A stretch of 64,000 nt of DNA from Paludibacter sp. 47-17 (GCA_001898935.1 MKVT01000025.1:62001-126000), one strand, 5' to 3'. Counted from the stretch's first letter, positions 48,277 to 56,417 are shown. Made by a program: numbers and translations. The notes: generated by a model from the letters alone, not told the origin.

Positions 48277-48952
48277 AATATGAACTAAAATCAAGTTCGT
48301 GAAAATAGATATGAACCTCTTTCCCGTCCTTGGGATAATCAATGTATGCAGTAAGATTCGTTTGTCCGTCAGCAGAATTACAACTTACGACCGAGTAGGC
48401 TTCCGTTCCCAAATTATAACGGGGAATAGTAGCTGAAAAGTATTTTGGTAAAGGCTGAATAACTCCAGGAAGAAAATTCCCAATCAATGGAATTATCTGT
48501 CCTTTTATTTTTTCAGCATTATGTATTTCTTTCAAATCTACTTCCTCAATACTATTTACAGTTGCTAAATCATTGGAACGACCTAATAGTAAAGGATAAA
48601 CAGGCAAACGAAAGTAATCTACCAATTCATTATTCTGTAAATAGAGAATCAAATGATTATTAAACATAAATTCTCTGTGTATTACGTTCGATTTTGTCGT
48701 ATTCTTTGGATAACCTCTATCATGTGCTTCTATTTGATAAATGGTTTCTAAGTCTGTTTGTTTGGCTTCAAATTCAAAGTAATAACCAATTTTTAATTTG
48801 TCATACTTTATATATTTTCCTGCTGCTGCATTAATTAGCCCCAAAACTGTACTAATAGGTGGCACTTCGAGTGTTGGTTGAAAGCCCGATATAATATTGG
48901 GATATTTAAAGCTCGAAGTCCACGCAGTTATGTCAATTTTGAAAACTTTCAT
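48269..48952 (-). CDS. cas5: Cascade subunit Cas5, type I-B
   Basis: The 227-residue protein starts KVFKIDITAWTSSFKYPNIISGFQPTLEVPPISTVLGLI, the hallmark N-terminus of Cas5, including the glycine-rich P-P-x-S-T-x-x-G-L-I turn. A C-terminal strand-rich part follows. Cas5 caps the crRNA 5' handle next to Cas8. The gene starts 1 bp after the cas7 stop and overlaps cas3 by 8 bp, indicating a single transcript with coupled translation. Confidence 0.95.
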   Translation of the reverse strand: MKVFKIDITAWTSSFKYPNIISGFQPTLEVPPISTVLGLINAAAGKYIKYDKLKIGYYFEFEAKQTDLETIYQIEAHDRGYPKNTTKSNVIHREFMFNNHLILYLQNNELVDYFRLPVYPLLLGRSNDLATVNSIEEVDLKEIHNAEKIKGQIIPLIGNFLPGVIQPLPKYFSATIPRYNLGTEAYSVVSCNSADGQTNLTAYIDYPKDGKEVHIYFHELDFSSYYD

Positions 48953-48953
48953 A

Positions 48954-50018
48954 CTATAATTGGATTTTCAATTGTTCTGTATACTGGTCAATAGCTTCAT
49001 TTATAGAAAGAACTTTTACATTCGAAAACGTGGTTTCTAAAGCTTTTAAACTATTTGCTTTTTCATCTAAGAATCCGCTTCTGCGGCCTATAAAAACAGT
49101 TCCTTCAATATTATTGCGATAATCAGACAATATTTCTGTCAAGGCGTCAATATTTAAGTCTACTATATCGTTATCTTTTCCGCTTGCTGATGCAATGTGA
49201 GAGAATGGGTGATTTCCACTGTTTAAAGTTGCAAGAATTATAAATTTTGGAGTCACATCGCCCATATTATTTGTCTGCATGGCTCCACCTGATATGAATT
49301 TTAAACTTTGAATTGTTTCTACTATTCTTTTTTGACGTACACTATTTTCTAATCGAACTAACTTGTAAGGATTTCCCTTTTCATCCTTCAAAAAGTTATC
49401 ATCTACTTCTCTCGCGCCATTTTCTAAAGCTTCTTTCTTTAATGCGTCAGTCAGATTCTTAAATCCCGTTTTATTATAAGTAGCAAATGTTCCAGCTTGT
49501 TCTAAATCAAGACTGAACATTCCTTTCATTATAGCACTATATTCTTGTTTTCCGTAAGGAACTGAATCACCATCCTGACGAGCCATGCTCGACCAATTTT
49601 CAACCGGACGAACCGATCCTACCGAAACCAGAACCGAGTTTTTCAATGGTGATATGCGAGTTACAGTAACATTTTCTTTTTTTACTTTTCCTTTATCATC
49701 GGTTACTTCTTCTGTTGCAGCCTTCATATATCCGAAAATGTCATCATCGGCATATTTAATTGGGTTTGCTGCCGTAAATGCAATTTTTGAATCTCGTGTA
49801 ATTGGTGACAACTCCCAATTAAAGGTTTTTTGTAGGGTATCACGCCACCAATAACGCCACGCTTGTCCCGATACATAAACATAGCTTTTACCTTCTTTAT
49901 AAATACGTTTTGTCCCTACTGCGTTATCAAAGTTGCTTTGTGTGTTTTTTCCTGCATTGTTCAATGCAACAACATCCACGTCAATAAGGATAAATCCTTG
50001 TGATTTTAAGTTACTCAT
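48954..50018 (-). CDS. cas7: Cascade backbone Cas7 (Cst2/DevR family)
   Basis: The 354-residue protein has the Cst2/DevR start GFILIDVDVVALNNAGK and the YKEGKSYVYVSGQAWRYWWRDTLQ segment typical of Cas7 in I-B (Tneap) systems. Several copies line the crRNA; their thumbs flip out each sixth guide base. The gene follows cas8 by 23 bp. Together with cas8 (Cst1-like) and cas5 it fixes the subtype as I-B. Confidence 0.95.
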   Translation of the reverse strand: MSNLKSQGFILIDVDVVALNNAGKNTQSNFDNAVGTKRIYKEGKSYVYVSGQAWRYWWRDTLQKTFNWELSPITRDSKIAFTAANPIKYADDDIFGYMKAATEEVTDDKGKVKKENVTVTRISPLKNSVLVSVGSVRPVENWSSMARQDGDSVPYGKQEYSAIMKGMFSLDLEQAGTFATYNKTGFKNLTDALKKEALENGAREVDDNFLKDEKGNPYKLVRLENSVRQKRIVETIQSLKFISGGAMQTNNMGDVTPKFIILATLNSGNHPFSHIASASGKDNDIVDLNIDALTEILSDYRNNIEGTVFIGRRSGFLDEKANSLKALETTFSNVKVLSINEAIDQYTEQLKIQL

Positions 50019-50041
50019 GTTATTTTGAATTTAAATTTAAA

Positions 50042-51652
50042 TTAATTTTCGTTTAAGTCAGTTTCTTCAGTTTCAATACTTGATAATTCAGCCTCGACAT
50101 GAATGTTTTTGGCATGTAGCTCTTGGTAAATCGCAAAAAGTAAAATGTCACGAATGTCTTTCCAGAAAACATCATCCGGGAAAAGATAATAAACCAACTC
50201 TTCCATAGTAATAATGGTTTCTTTTGCACCATCTTTATAGTTCTTTGCAACTACATTTTTCAAAAAGAAGCGTCGCAATTCATACGCACTTTTGTACCCA
50301 TCCAAAGCTTTAATACTTTTCTTTATAGCTTCTTCATCTGTATTGGTAAGGAAAAGAGCTAATTCTTTGATTTTGTTTAATGTTTCGTGTTTCATATTTT
50401 GAACGTTTATTAGATATTTTTCAATAATTGCAAAATTGAATTTATGAGTGACACCCCAATTGACAAATAATCTTAAAAGAGATTTGCCATTAAGTAGGTT
50501 TTCCAATATGATATTTCGCCACAGTTTATAATCGTCAAATGTAATCTGATGTGTTTCGTCTTTTTTTGTTATTTCATAGCTTGAAGTCATCGCATTATAT
50601 TTAGCACCTTTATGTTTAGAATTCTTGTAATGAGATAACAAAAAAGGTTGCCAATCAGCTTTCAATGTCGCAACTTGACAAGTTGAATAAAACCTGAATA
50701 TTGATGAAGGAAGTTTATAAATAACTATTTCGGGACTTGCCCCGAAATTTGTAAAATGATATAAACCTAACGAAACACCTCTGTATTCGTCAGTCGCTTC
50801 TTTGATTTTATTGATAAGGAGATCATCTACAAACTGAAATAATGCGTTTGCAGGAATGCCATATTCTGATTTCAAAACACCTTCTGAAGAAGATGTTGCT
50901 AAATTTGCCAAGTTTGCTTCGCAATTCCTTTTGACGAAAAAATCATTTACTTCTGCTGAATTGCTTTGAATGATAGCAATTCGTCCTCCAATAAAGATTG
51001 AACCAAAAGGAATAAAAAACATCCGGATTATCATTTCTTTAGAAAGCATCATCCCGAACTGAAAATTATGATGGAAATTGACAAAAGTTCCTGAACCGGA
51101 CATTAATGAATTGTCTCGACCTGCTTTAAATAGTTTTGTCTTTCGTCCCGTTATCCGGCAATATCCTTCTTCGCAGGTTGTCGTTTCATTTATAAGAGAA
51201 TTGAAATACTTTATAGTTTCTTTAATTTTCACATCTCCTTTATAAGCCGGTTGTGTAATTGCAGAGTTAAGAAAGAAAGGGTTTATCTTTCCTTCCCATT
51301 TATTGACATATATTTTTGCTATGTAGTCAATTAATTCCAAAATTTCCTTTTCCGGATGTTTTCCCATAAGATATTTAATCACATATCCGCCTACGTCAGC
51401 AAATGGATCTCCAGTTAGTCGTGTTAGCCAATCATAATCAATGGTTGTAATTTCTTTCATGTTGTTATTTTTATTAATTTCTTCAATAAATACACTTGCA
51501 TAAACACACCAGCCTTCGCAATAATCAAAATCCAAAATATCTTGATCTGAATATCCTTGATTTTTCAAATCATTCACTTTCCATTTTATATTGAAGATTG
51601 TATCTTCATCTGAAAATATATGTCCATCTTCAATTCTCATTAATGTCTCCAT
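50042..51652 (-). CDS. cas8b: Cascade large subunit Cas8 (Cst1-like), type I-B
   Basis: The 536-residue protein resembles Cst1-type Cas8: an N-terminal LTRLTGDPFADVGGYVIKYLM segment, a zinc-finger-like CEEGYCRITGRKTKLF, then FHHNFQFGMMLSKEMIIRMFFIPFGS. Cas8 recognises the PAM and recruits Cas3. Translation can start at 51652 or 51640. It is the first gene of the effector operon, with a promoter of form ATTG-N19-TATATTTG just upstream. The gene is strongly AT-rich compared with cas6 and with the surrounding chromosome. Confidence 0.93.
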   Translation of the reverse strand: METLMRIEDGHIFSDEDTIFNIKWKVNDLKNQGYSDQDILDFDYCEGWCVYASVFIEEINKNNNMKEITTIDYDWLTRLTGDPFADVGGYVIKYLMGKHPEKEILELIDYIAKIYVNKWEGKINPFFLNSAITQPAYKGDVKIKETIKYFNSLINETTTCEEGYCRITGRKTKLFKAGRDNSLMSGSGTFVNFHHNFQFGMMLSKEMIIRMFFIPFGSIFIGGRIAIIQSNSAEVNDFFVKRNCEANLANLATSSSEGVLKSEYGIPANALFQFVDDLLINKIKEATDEYRGVSLGLYHFTNFGASPEIVIYKLPSSIFRFYSTCQVATLKADWQPFLLSHYKNSKHKGAKYNAMTSSYEITKKDETHQITFDDYKLWRNIILENLLNGKSLLRLFVNWGVTHKFNFAIIEKYLINVQNMKHETLNKIKELALFLTNTDEEAIKKSIKALDGYKSAYELRRFFLKNVVAKNYKDGAKETIITMEELVYYLFPDDVFWKDIRDILLFAIYQELHAKNIHVEAELSSIETEETDLNEN

Positions 51653-51679
51653 TTGTGTCGATTAATAATATTATCAGCA

Positions 51680-51710
51680 CAAATATAGATATTTTATTTA
51701 TAAAAACAAT
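51680..51710 (-). promoter_or_regulatory. promoter of the cas8-cas7-cas5-cas3 operon
   Basis: On the minus strand, ATTG (plus 51707-51710), exactly 19 bp and TATATTTG (plus 51680-51687) form a Bacteroidota promoter. Transcription would start near 51673, about 20 bases before the cas8 ATG. Confidence 0.8.
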
Positions 51711-51745
51711 CCTATGAATAAAAAACAATTAAAATTGAATATGTT
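51711..51745 (+). promoter_or_regulatory. predicted Cascade-CreR target site beside the cas promoter
   Basis: CCT at 51711-51713 would be the PAM; the protospacer starts at 51714 with ATGAATAAAA. Compared in register with the spacer-like part of the RNA encoded at 51787-51885, positions 1-5, 7-11 and 13-19 match, as do 22-24; positions 6, 12, 20 and 21 do not. The site directly abuts the -33 box of the cas8 promoter (51707-51710) and ends before the -33 box of the RNA gene's own promoter. A bound complex would block RNA polymerase. This is a prediction from sequence only. Confidence 0.75.
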
Positions 51746-51749
51746 TTTT

Positions 51750-51780
51750 ATTGTGTTTTATAGAATTTGATTTATCTTTG
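51750..51780 (+). promoter_or_regulatory. promoter of the CRISPR-repeat-like RNA
   Basis: ATTG at 51750-51753, exactly 19 bp and TATCTTTG at 51773-51780 form a promoter of the same make as that of the cas operon, but pointing the other way. Transcription would start near 51787. Confidence 0.8.
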
Positions 51781-51786
51781 CATCAT

Positions 51787-51885
51787 ATATGTAATCGAAC
51801 CAGTGATTGGAATTGAAAGATGAAAAAAAATCAATTAATTTTGTGATTTGATCCCCTCTTCAGTTTTTTGGAGAGGGGATTTTTC
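51787..51885 (+). ncRNA. candidate CreR-type crRNA-like RNA repressing the cas operon
   Basis: About 99 bases run from the predicted start to a terminator. A degenerate repeat lies at 51792-51819: TAATCGAACCAG (11 of 12 bases as in the array repeat), five bases instead of two, then GGAATTGAAAG, which keeps the crRNA handle except the last base. From 51820 a spacer-like stretch (ATGAAAAAAAATC..., 31 bases) matches a site next to the cas8 promoter. It ends in a hairpin with arms at 51851-51862 and 51869-51880 and a T tail. No second repeat is seen, so the terminator would form the 3' end, as in known CreA and CreR RNAs, which also often lie between cas6 and cas8. Loaded into Cascade, it should bind the site without cutting, because pairing is partial, and lower cas expression. 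Confidence 0.8.
51851..51885 (+). terminator. rho-independent terminator of the crRNA-like RNA
   Basis: Arms ATCCCCTCTTCA and TGGAGAGGGGAT (one wobble) with a GTTTTT loop, followed by TTTTC. A T tail exists only on the plus strand, so it serves the RNA gene and not cas6. Confidence 0.85.
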
Positions 51886-51972
51886 TCAAAACCTGATTTT
51901 GATTTTTTAACAAAACCTCATATTCTCTTATATGTTAATTATGTTTCTTTCTTATTCTTAAAAAATCCTGTC

Positions 51973-52743
51973 TCATCCCTCCCCCACGCACCCAAACCCC
52001 ATGCTTCCTTTCTCACCCAATCCGCTGTTCCACATCACTTTCAGCAACTCATCATCAGCTTTCAGCTTAAACCGAAATGTATAGCCCCGGATTTTAGTCT
52101 GGTAGGGCGTGCCGGTTTTGATGCTCACTAATTTCGAGATGGGTTTCGAAAGCAGTTTCAGTTCGAAAGTGTCGGAGCCTGTATAGTCGTGTCCGTGGTA
52201 TGCGGCGTATTTGTTTTTCAGGTTGCGGAGCATGGCTTCACGGGCGTAAGGACTGTCGGGCGATTCGTAAAAGATCTGGTTTGTTTCGGGTATGTGCCGG
52301 GCAATGCAAACGGGCGAAAGGGTGGTGAAGACCGTGTCGGTGGTAAAAACGGGTTCGGCCATCAGTTCGATACCGGTAACGCGGAATTGCACCTTCGATT
52401 GGCGGTCGCCAAGGGTGAAAACCTGCTCGGAGAAGAGCCCGCGGATGAATTCTTCGGTCGATCGCCCGGGCAGGAAAGCAATTTGCCACTCCACAGTGGG
52501 CGATTCGATCATCAGCCGGTCACCGGCGATGTTGTACTTCGGAACATGGAGATGTGAGAACGTGAACAGGCGAAACTGCTTGTTATCGGCAATAAATCCG
52601 TTCTGGTGCAACCAGGTGGAATATTGGGCGTCCGAACGATGAATGGCAGCATAAACAAAGGACGATAGTTCGTACTGGTAATTAATGGGTAATGTGTTGC
52701 CGAAAATGGAGGTGTCTGGCACTAATTGTAACGAAAATCTCAT
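51973..52743 (-). CDS. cas6: CRISPR RNA endoribonuclease Cas6
   Basis: The 256-residue protein has the Cas6 layout: two ferredoxin-like folds, a histidine in FVYAAIHRSD (residue 35) that may be catalytic, and the glycine-rich C-terminal loop NSGLGEKGSMGFGCVG. It cuts pre-crRNA within the repeat, leaving the eight-base handle. It has its own promoter and is separated from cas8 by 320 bp that hold the crRNA-like RNA. Its G+C content is clearly higher than that of cas8, cas7, cas5 and cas3, so it may have a separate history. Confidence 0.93.
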   Translation of the reverse strand: MRFSLQLVPDTSIFGNTLPINYQYELSSFVYAAIHRSDAQYSTWLHQNGFIADNKQFRLFTFSHLHVPKYNIAGDRLMIESPTVEWQIAFLPGRSTEEFIRGLFSEQVFTLGDRQSKVQFRVTGIELMAEPVFTTDTVFTTLSPVCIARHIPETNQIFYESPDSPYAREAMLRNLKNKYAAYHGHDYTGSDTFELKLLSKPISKLVSIKTGTPYQTKIRGYTFRFKLKADDELLKVMWNSGLGEKGSMGFGCVGEG

Positions 52744-52777
52744 GGTAAACAGGTTTTATTAAATAATTTAAGAAAGG

Positions 52778-52808
52778 CAATATTAGTGTTTTTTAATTGT
52801 ATGGCAAT
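52778..52808 (-). promoter_or_regulatory. cas6: promoter of cas6
   Basis: On the minus strand, ATTG (plus 52805-52808), 19 bp and TAATATTG (plus 52778-52785, one base off TAnnTTTG). It is the third ATTG-N19 promoter in this locus, so cas6 can be expressed apart from cas8. Confidence 0.6.
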
Positions 52809-52985
52809 GCAATACAAAAAAAAGTTATCAACATGTTCGCTATGCATGCCGGCTCCTGAGGCGACTACGTTCGATTGATACCGGCCATGTTTGCAAAACC
52901 GGTTGTGATAAGCCGACGGCCAGCTAGTTGCAGAGTACTTGCTGTAGAGCGCAGAATCCGTTTTGATGCGGCCGAACTTTACTGA

Positions 52986-54050
52986 TCAGGTCAACTGCTC
53001 CAAGATTCTTTTTTCTGCGCTTTCTACCCACTTCCTGAATTCAGGCGATGGCTGATAGTGGGGGATGTAATTTTGTAGTACGCTCAGGTCGAAACCTGTA
53101 TTCCCGATACCTGCACCAGCTCGTTCTGCGTCTATCATATTACAGTATTGTTCAATATGAGCAGGTACCATCATTACGGGTTTGCCCAGGTACATAGCCT
53201 CACATACCGATTCGAAACCGGCTGTTGAAGCGTACGCTTTGCATGTTGCCAATACTTCCAGAAAATGCCGGTCGTTTAGCTTCGAGAAACTTAAACTGGC
53301 ATCGACGACCTCCGTGGTAGCGTCCTGACTGCGATCGCTGAAAAAGTGCAGTTGTTGTCCGGGATTATTGCGATGCCACTCCTGAATCTGATCTTCAAAA
53401 GCAGGATTTACAATGTAACCGGCAATAACATCCTCGTTCCGTGTTTCCAGTGCGAATACTTCTTCTCTGATCAGAGGGGGTATGATGGTTATCTTCCCTG
53501 AATTGTAACGGGGTGGCGAACCCAGCGATAGGGCCAGAATTTTGTCGGCCCGCCGGCAGGTTAAGCGGCTATAATACAAAAAGGCCGATATTTCGGGTTT
53601 ACGTGGCTTGGGAAATCGAAAATGGGGGTGCAGGAAGAAGTACTGGTGCCCGATACAGATAAACATCGTTTTTGGTTTTTTAATCTCAAAAAGCAGGCTT
53701 ATTATCAATTCGTAGAAATTGATTACTACATCGGGTTCGTATTCTTCAATCTTTTTATCCAGAAATTTGTAGCTATTCAGGAAACGGGGCGATTTTTTAA
53801 AAGCGGTAATAACAGATTTCAGTAACGATACCTTCACATTTTTTTCGACAGGAAGTAAATGAGGACTATCGAAGGTTTCCACTTTACATGCCGTTCTTTC
53901 GACGAAATAGGCAGGTATCCTTACGTCATTGTTTTTTCCTACCAGTATTCCCGTCACTTCATGTCCATTCTTTCGGAGTATATTGCTCAGTACTATGGCC
54001 TGTGTCAGATGACCGCGGCCTTCGCCCTGTACTACAAAAAGATACTTCAT
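52986..54050 (-). CDS. MurG-like (GT28-type) glycosyltransferase
   Basis: Start set at 54050 (MKYLFVVQGEGRGHLTQAI); the frame extends further but overlaps the intergenic region. The 354-residue protein has an N-terminal acceptor domain with the GEGRGHLTQ loop and a C-terminal donor-binding domain with AYASTAGFESVCEAMYLGKPVMMVPAHIEQYCNM, as in MurG and related family 28 glycosyltransferases. Acceptor and sugar are unknown; the lipid-A-type phosphoesterase next to it suggests a glycolipid of the envelope. The two genes are 46 bp apart on the same strand, with the phosphoesterase first. Confidence 0.85.
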   Translation of the reverse strand: MKYLFVVQGEGRGHLTQAIVLSNILRKNGHEVTGILVGKNNDVRIPAYFVERTACKVETFDSPHLLPVEKNVKVSLLKSVITAFKKSPRFLNSYKFLDKKIEEYEPDVVINFYELIISLLFEIKKPKTMFICIGHQYFFLHPHFRFPKPRKPEISAFLYYSRLTCRRADKILALSLGSPPRYNSGKITIIPPLIREEVFALETRNEDVIAGYIVNPAFEDQIQEWHRNNPGQQLHFFSDRSQDATTEVVDASLSFSKLNDRHFLEVLATCKAYASTAGFESVCEAMYLGKPVMMVPAHIEQYCNMIDAERAGAGIGNTGFDLSVLQNYIPHYQPSPEFRKWVESAEKRILEQLT

Positions 54051-54096
54051 TTCGCGTATGCTGTATTGTTTATTGATAGTTGAATATAAAGGTACG

Positions 54097-54858
54097 CTAA
54101 GCGAGGATTTGATTTTTGTCAAAATGGTAGATACTCCAGTTGCCTTCAGAGTCCTCTGTAAGAGCTGTTAAGGACTCGACCCAGTCTCCTGAATTCAGAT
54201 AATGAATTCCCTGAATCATTTCATTGGCGGATTGATGTATATGGCCACAGATCACTCCGTCCATTTTTTTTGATTTTGCGAGTCGTACCAGCTCGTTTTC
54301 GTAATCGGATATATACGAAACAGCCTGTTTTACCTGTTTCTTAATTTTTTGTGATAAAGAATAGTAAGGCAATCCTTTTTTGATACGTCGCTGGTTGACG
54401 ATTCTATTTAATCTTAAGAGGATACTGTATCCGATATCGCCGACTTTAGCCAGCCATCTTATACCTGTGGTAACAGTATCGAAAATATCGCCATGGGTAA
54501 CGTAATATTTTTTGTCGTTCGATCTGAGGATGTAGAAATTTAGAATCCGGATATTTAAAAATCGAAAAGGAGCGATGCTGTCCAGAAAGTCGTCGTGATT
54601 GCCCCGGATATAGATGATTTCCGTGCCATCATTCTGCATCATTTTAAGAATCACTCGGAAGAAATCGGTATGATGTTTCTGCCAGCTGTTTTTCCCGTTT
54701 TTTTTCTGAAGATACCATCCGTCAATTATGTCGCCATTGAGAATTAGTTTGTTGCATCGGATTCCGGATAAAAATTGACAGAGTTCTCTGGATTTGGAAT
54801 GCCTGGTTCCCAGGTGTATGTCGGACAATACTACAGTGCGGTATGAGGTTCTGTTCAT
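54097..54858 (-). CDS. LpxH-like UDP-2,3-diacylglucosamine diphosphatase family protein
   Basis: The 253-residue metallophosphoesterase has all metal motifs: VLSDIHLG (about residues 10-17), NGDIIDGW, RGNHDDF, YVTHGDIFD and CGHIHQSA. It resembles the Bacteroidota relatives of LpxH, which hydrolyse UDP-diacylglucosamine in lipid A synthesis. Basic helices between residues 150 and 195 (RRIKKGLPYYSLSQKIKKQVKQ) fit membrane association. It probably forms an operon with the MurG-like gene downstream. True LpxH function is likely but not certain, since Bacteroidota often have several such paralogues. Confidence 0.85.
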   Translation of the reverse strand: MNRTSYRTVVLSDIHLGTRHSKSRELCQFLSGIRCNKLILNGDIIDGWYLQKKNGKNSWQKHHTDFFRVILKMMQNDGTEIIYIRGNHDDFLDSIAPFRFLNIRILNFYILRSNDKKYYVTHGDIFDTVTTGIRWLAKVGDIGYSILLRLNRIVNQRRIKKGLPYYSLSQKIKKQVKQAVSYISDYENELVRLAKSKKMDGVICGHIHQSANEMIQGIHYLNSGDWVESLTALTEDSEGNWSIYHFDKNQILA

Positions 54859-55004
54859 TCTAGGGTCACAAAATTTTGGTAAAAGTAAATCGTTACTGTT
54901 ACCTGCAGAATATATTTTTGTTACAATCAGGTGACTTTTTCAATCAGGCTTTTAAAAGCGAATGCACGATTAATTTCCGGCAACAATATTGCCTCACCGG
55001 TTCA

Positions 55005-55263
55005 CTAATTGTTTAATTTGCTTTTTAGTTGAGAGTTGATAAATTGGTTATCAAGCATATTGAAAAATGCTTTAGATGGAAAGAGTTCTGTCGTTTTAGT
55101 CTGATTTTGCTTTTCAGCCAAAAAAGGAAGCTGTTCCAATACAATTCCTCCCGCCACATTCTACTTTTGTCTGAAACAGTTGTTTCAGTTTATCTTCACT
55201 GTCGAATGGAAGGTAGTAACGAACCGACGACAGAAGTGAACTTGTGTCGATTACCACTGTCAT
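55005..55263 (-). pseudogene. broken PIN-like (DUF4411) toxin gene
   Basis: An ATG overlaps the stop of the ImmA/IrrE gene (ATGA) and opens TVVIDTSSLLSSVRYYLPFD, the PIN-domain-like N-terminus of DUF4411 proteins. After KVECGG the frame is lost. The family's later part then appears in another frame (GIVLEQLPFLAEKQNQTKTT, PSKAFFNMLDNQFINSQL) and ends at a TAG (55005-55007). About 15 residues with one acidic metal ligand are missing between the two pieces, and the C-terminal third is lost as well. The coupled layout suggests an original two-gene toxin-antitoxin-like unit with the peptidase. Confidence 0.75.
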
Positions 55264-56417
55264 TGAAGATATTTTGGAAGCTTATCGGGTTGGATATTCA
55301 GGGTTTTGCAAAAGTCATATTCGGTGATCACTCCTTCATAAAAAGCAGTTTGCAGTGTTGAGATAAGCAAAGGAGATTTTAAGGGCTGCGCTGCCCGTGC
55401 GTTACTTTTAATGCCGGCCAGCTTATTCAACTCTCGTTGTTTTCTTTGTTCTGCTTCCCGTACATGGAACTGTTCTTCAAAATCCTTTTTGATGTTCTGA
55501 TAGCTAATGTATGATATTTTTCCGTTCAATAGCAAGCGGGTATACAAGGCCAGACGACTTAGATGTGTCTTTTTCGAAACTCCGGCGATCACTTCCATGT
55601 GGTAATCGTTGGATGCACTGGCTACGCCGAGTTGATTAATGGAATCGGCATATTTTCCAGCCAGAAAATAAAAAGCAAAATCGTTGCACCAGTTTTCAAT
55701 TTTATTGTGGCTCCTGCCATACATGTCGGCAAAATCGATACTCTCAACTTCTTCTTCATTCAGCAGATAATGTCCCAGTTCGTGCGCCAGCGTAAAGATT
55801 TCCCTGCGGAGCGCTGTTTGTTGCCGTTTTAGTACAATAACATTCGGTGTCAGAAAGAATCCGTCAATATTTGCCTTGTCTTTTTTGTTCCAGGTCTCAA
55901 CAAACTCCGACACCAGTATATTGGCCGAACCAAGTTGATCGATAAACGATTTAAGAAAGTCGCGTTTTTCGGTTTTAAAATCGGGGTAAAGCGCAGTTCT
56001 CACTATATCTGCCACATGCTGCGGATGCTGAGTGATACTGAAAACAGGAACCAGACGCGCTAATTTCACATCAGACAGCTTAGCTATAGCCGCGAAATTA
56101 TTTTTAAAGTCTTCAAAGTGGGTTACAATCTTTTTTGAACCCAGATTCAGTTCGGAATTAAACTTCTCTTTGCGAAAAAAGATACTCGATTCAGTGGTCT
56201 TCTGTGGAGTTCGGGGGTCTAAGTAAAAATTGATTCCTTTTTTAAAAACCACATCTATCTTCTTCAATAAGCTGACTTTTATCTCTTCCTGTTCTATGTC
56301 TTCACGCACATACGGCTTCTGCCGGCCTTCGTTCAGCAAAGCCAGCAACTCATCCACCGACATTTTGTACATGTCAAGCAAATAGTAAAGTCGTGATATG
56401 TTGTATTCTACAATCAA
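55260..56417 (-). CDS. ImmA/IrrE-type metallopeptidase
   Basis: The 385-residue protein has an N-terminal helical part (YNISRLYYLLDMYKMSVDELLALLNEG) reminiscent of the XRE-linked COG2856 family, a middle domain and the zinc motif HELGHYLLNEEEVES near residues 210-225, with a further acidic ligand in NDFAFYFLAG. Such proteins cleave repressors or act as antitoxin partners of PIN-like DUF4411 proteins. Here the downstream DUF4411 gene, whose start overlaps by 4 bp, is broken, which leaves the peptidase without a working partner. Confidence 0.87.
   Translation of the reverse strand: MIVEYNISRLYYLLDMYKMSVDELLALLNEGRQKPYVREDIEQEEIKVSLLKKIDVVFKKGINFYLDPRTPQKTTESSIFFRKEKFNSELNLGSKKIVTHFEDFKNNFAAIAKLSDVKLARLVPVFSITQHPQHVADIVRTALYPDFKTEKRDFLKSFIDQLGSANILVSEFVETWNKKDKANIDGFFLTPNVIVLKRQQTALRREIFTLAHELGHYLLNEEEVESIDFADMYGRSHNKIENWCNDFAFYFLAGKYADSINQLGVASASNDYHMEVIAGVSKKTHLSRLALYTRLLLNGKISYISYQNIKKDFEEQFHVREAEQRKQRELNKLAGIKSNARAAQPLKSPLLISTLQTAFYEGVITEYDFCKTLNIQPDKLPKYLQ

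Noticed and set aside
51653-51790. A CreT-like toxin RNA next to the regulator
   Set aside because: No separate promoter, start codon with rare codons, or short frame was seen, so only the regulatory reading is kept.
51831-51850. A possible second degenerate repeat after the spacer-like part of the crRNA-like RNA
   Set aside because: The similarity to the array repeat is too weak. The terminator hairpin follows directly and can form the 3' end.
55029-55361. A 110-codon plus-strand frame beside the metallopeptidase gene
   Set aside because: The minus strand carries the DUF4411-like remnant coupled to the peptidase, which explains the sequence better.
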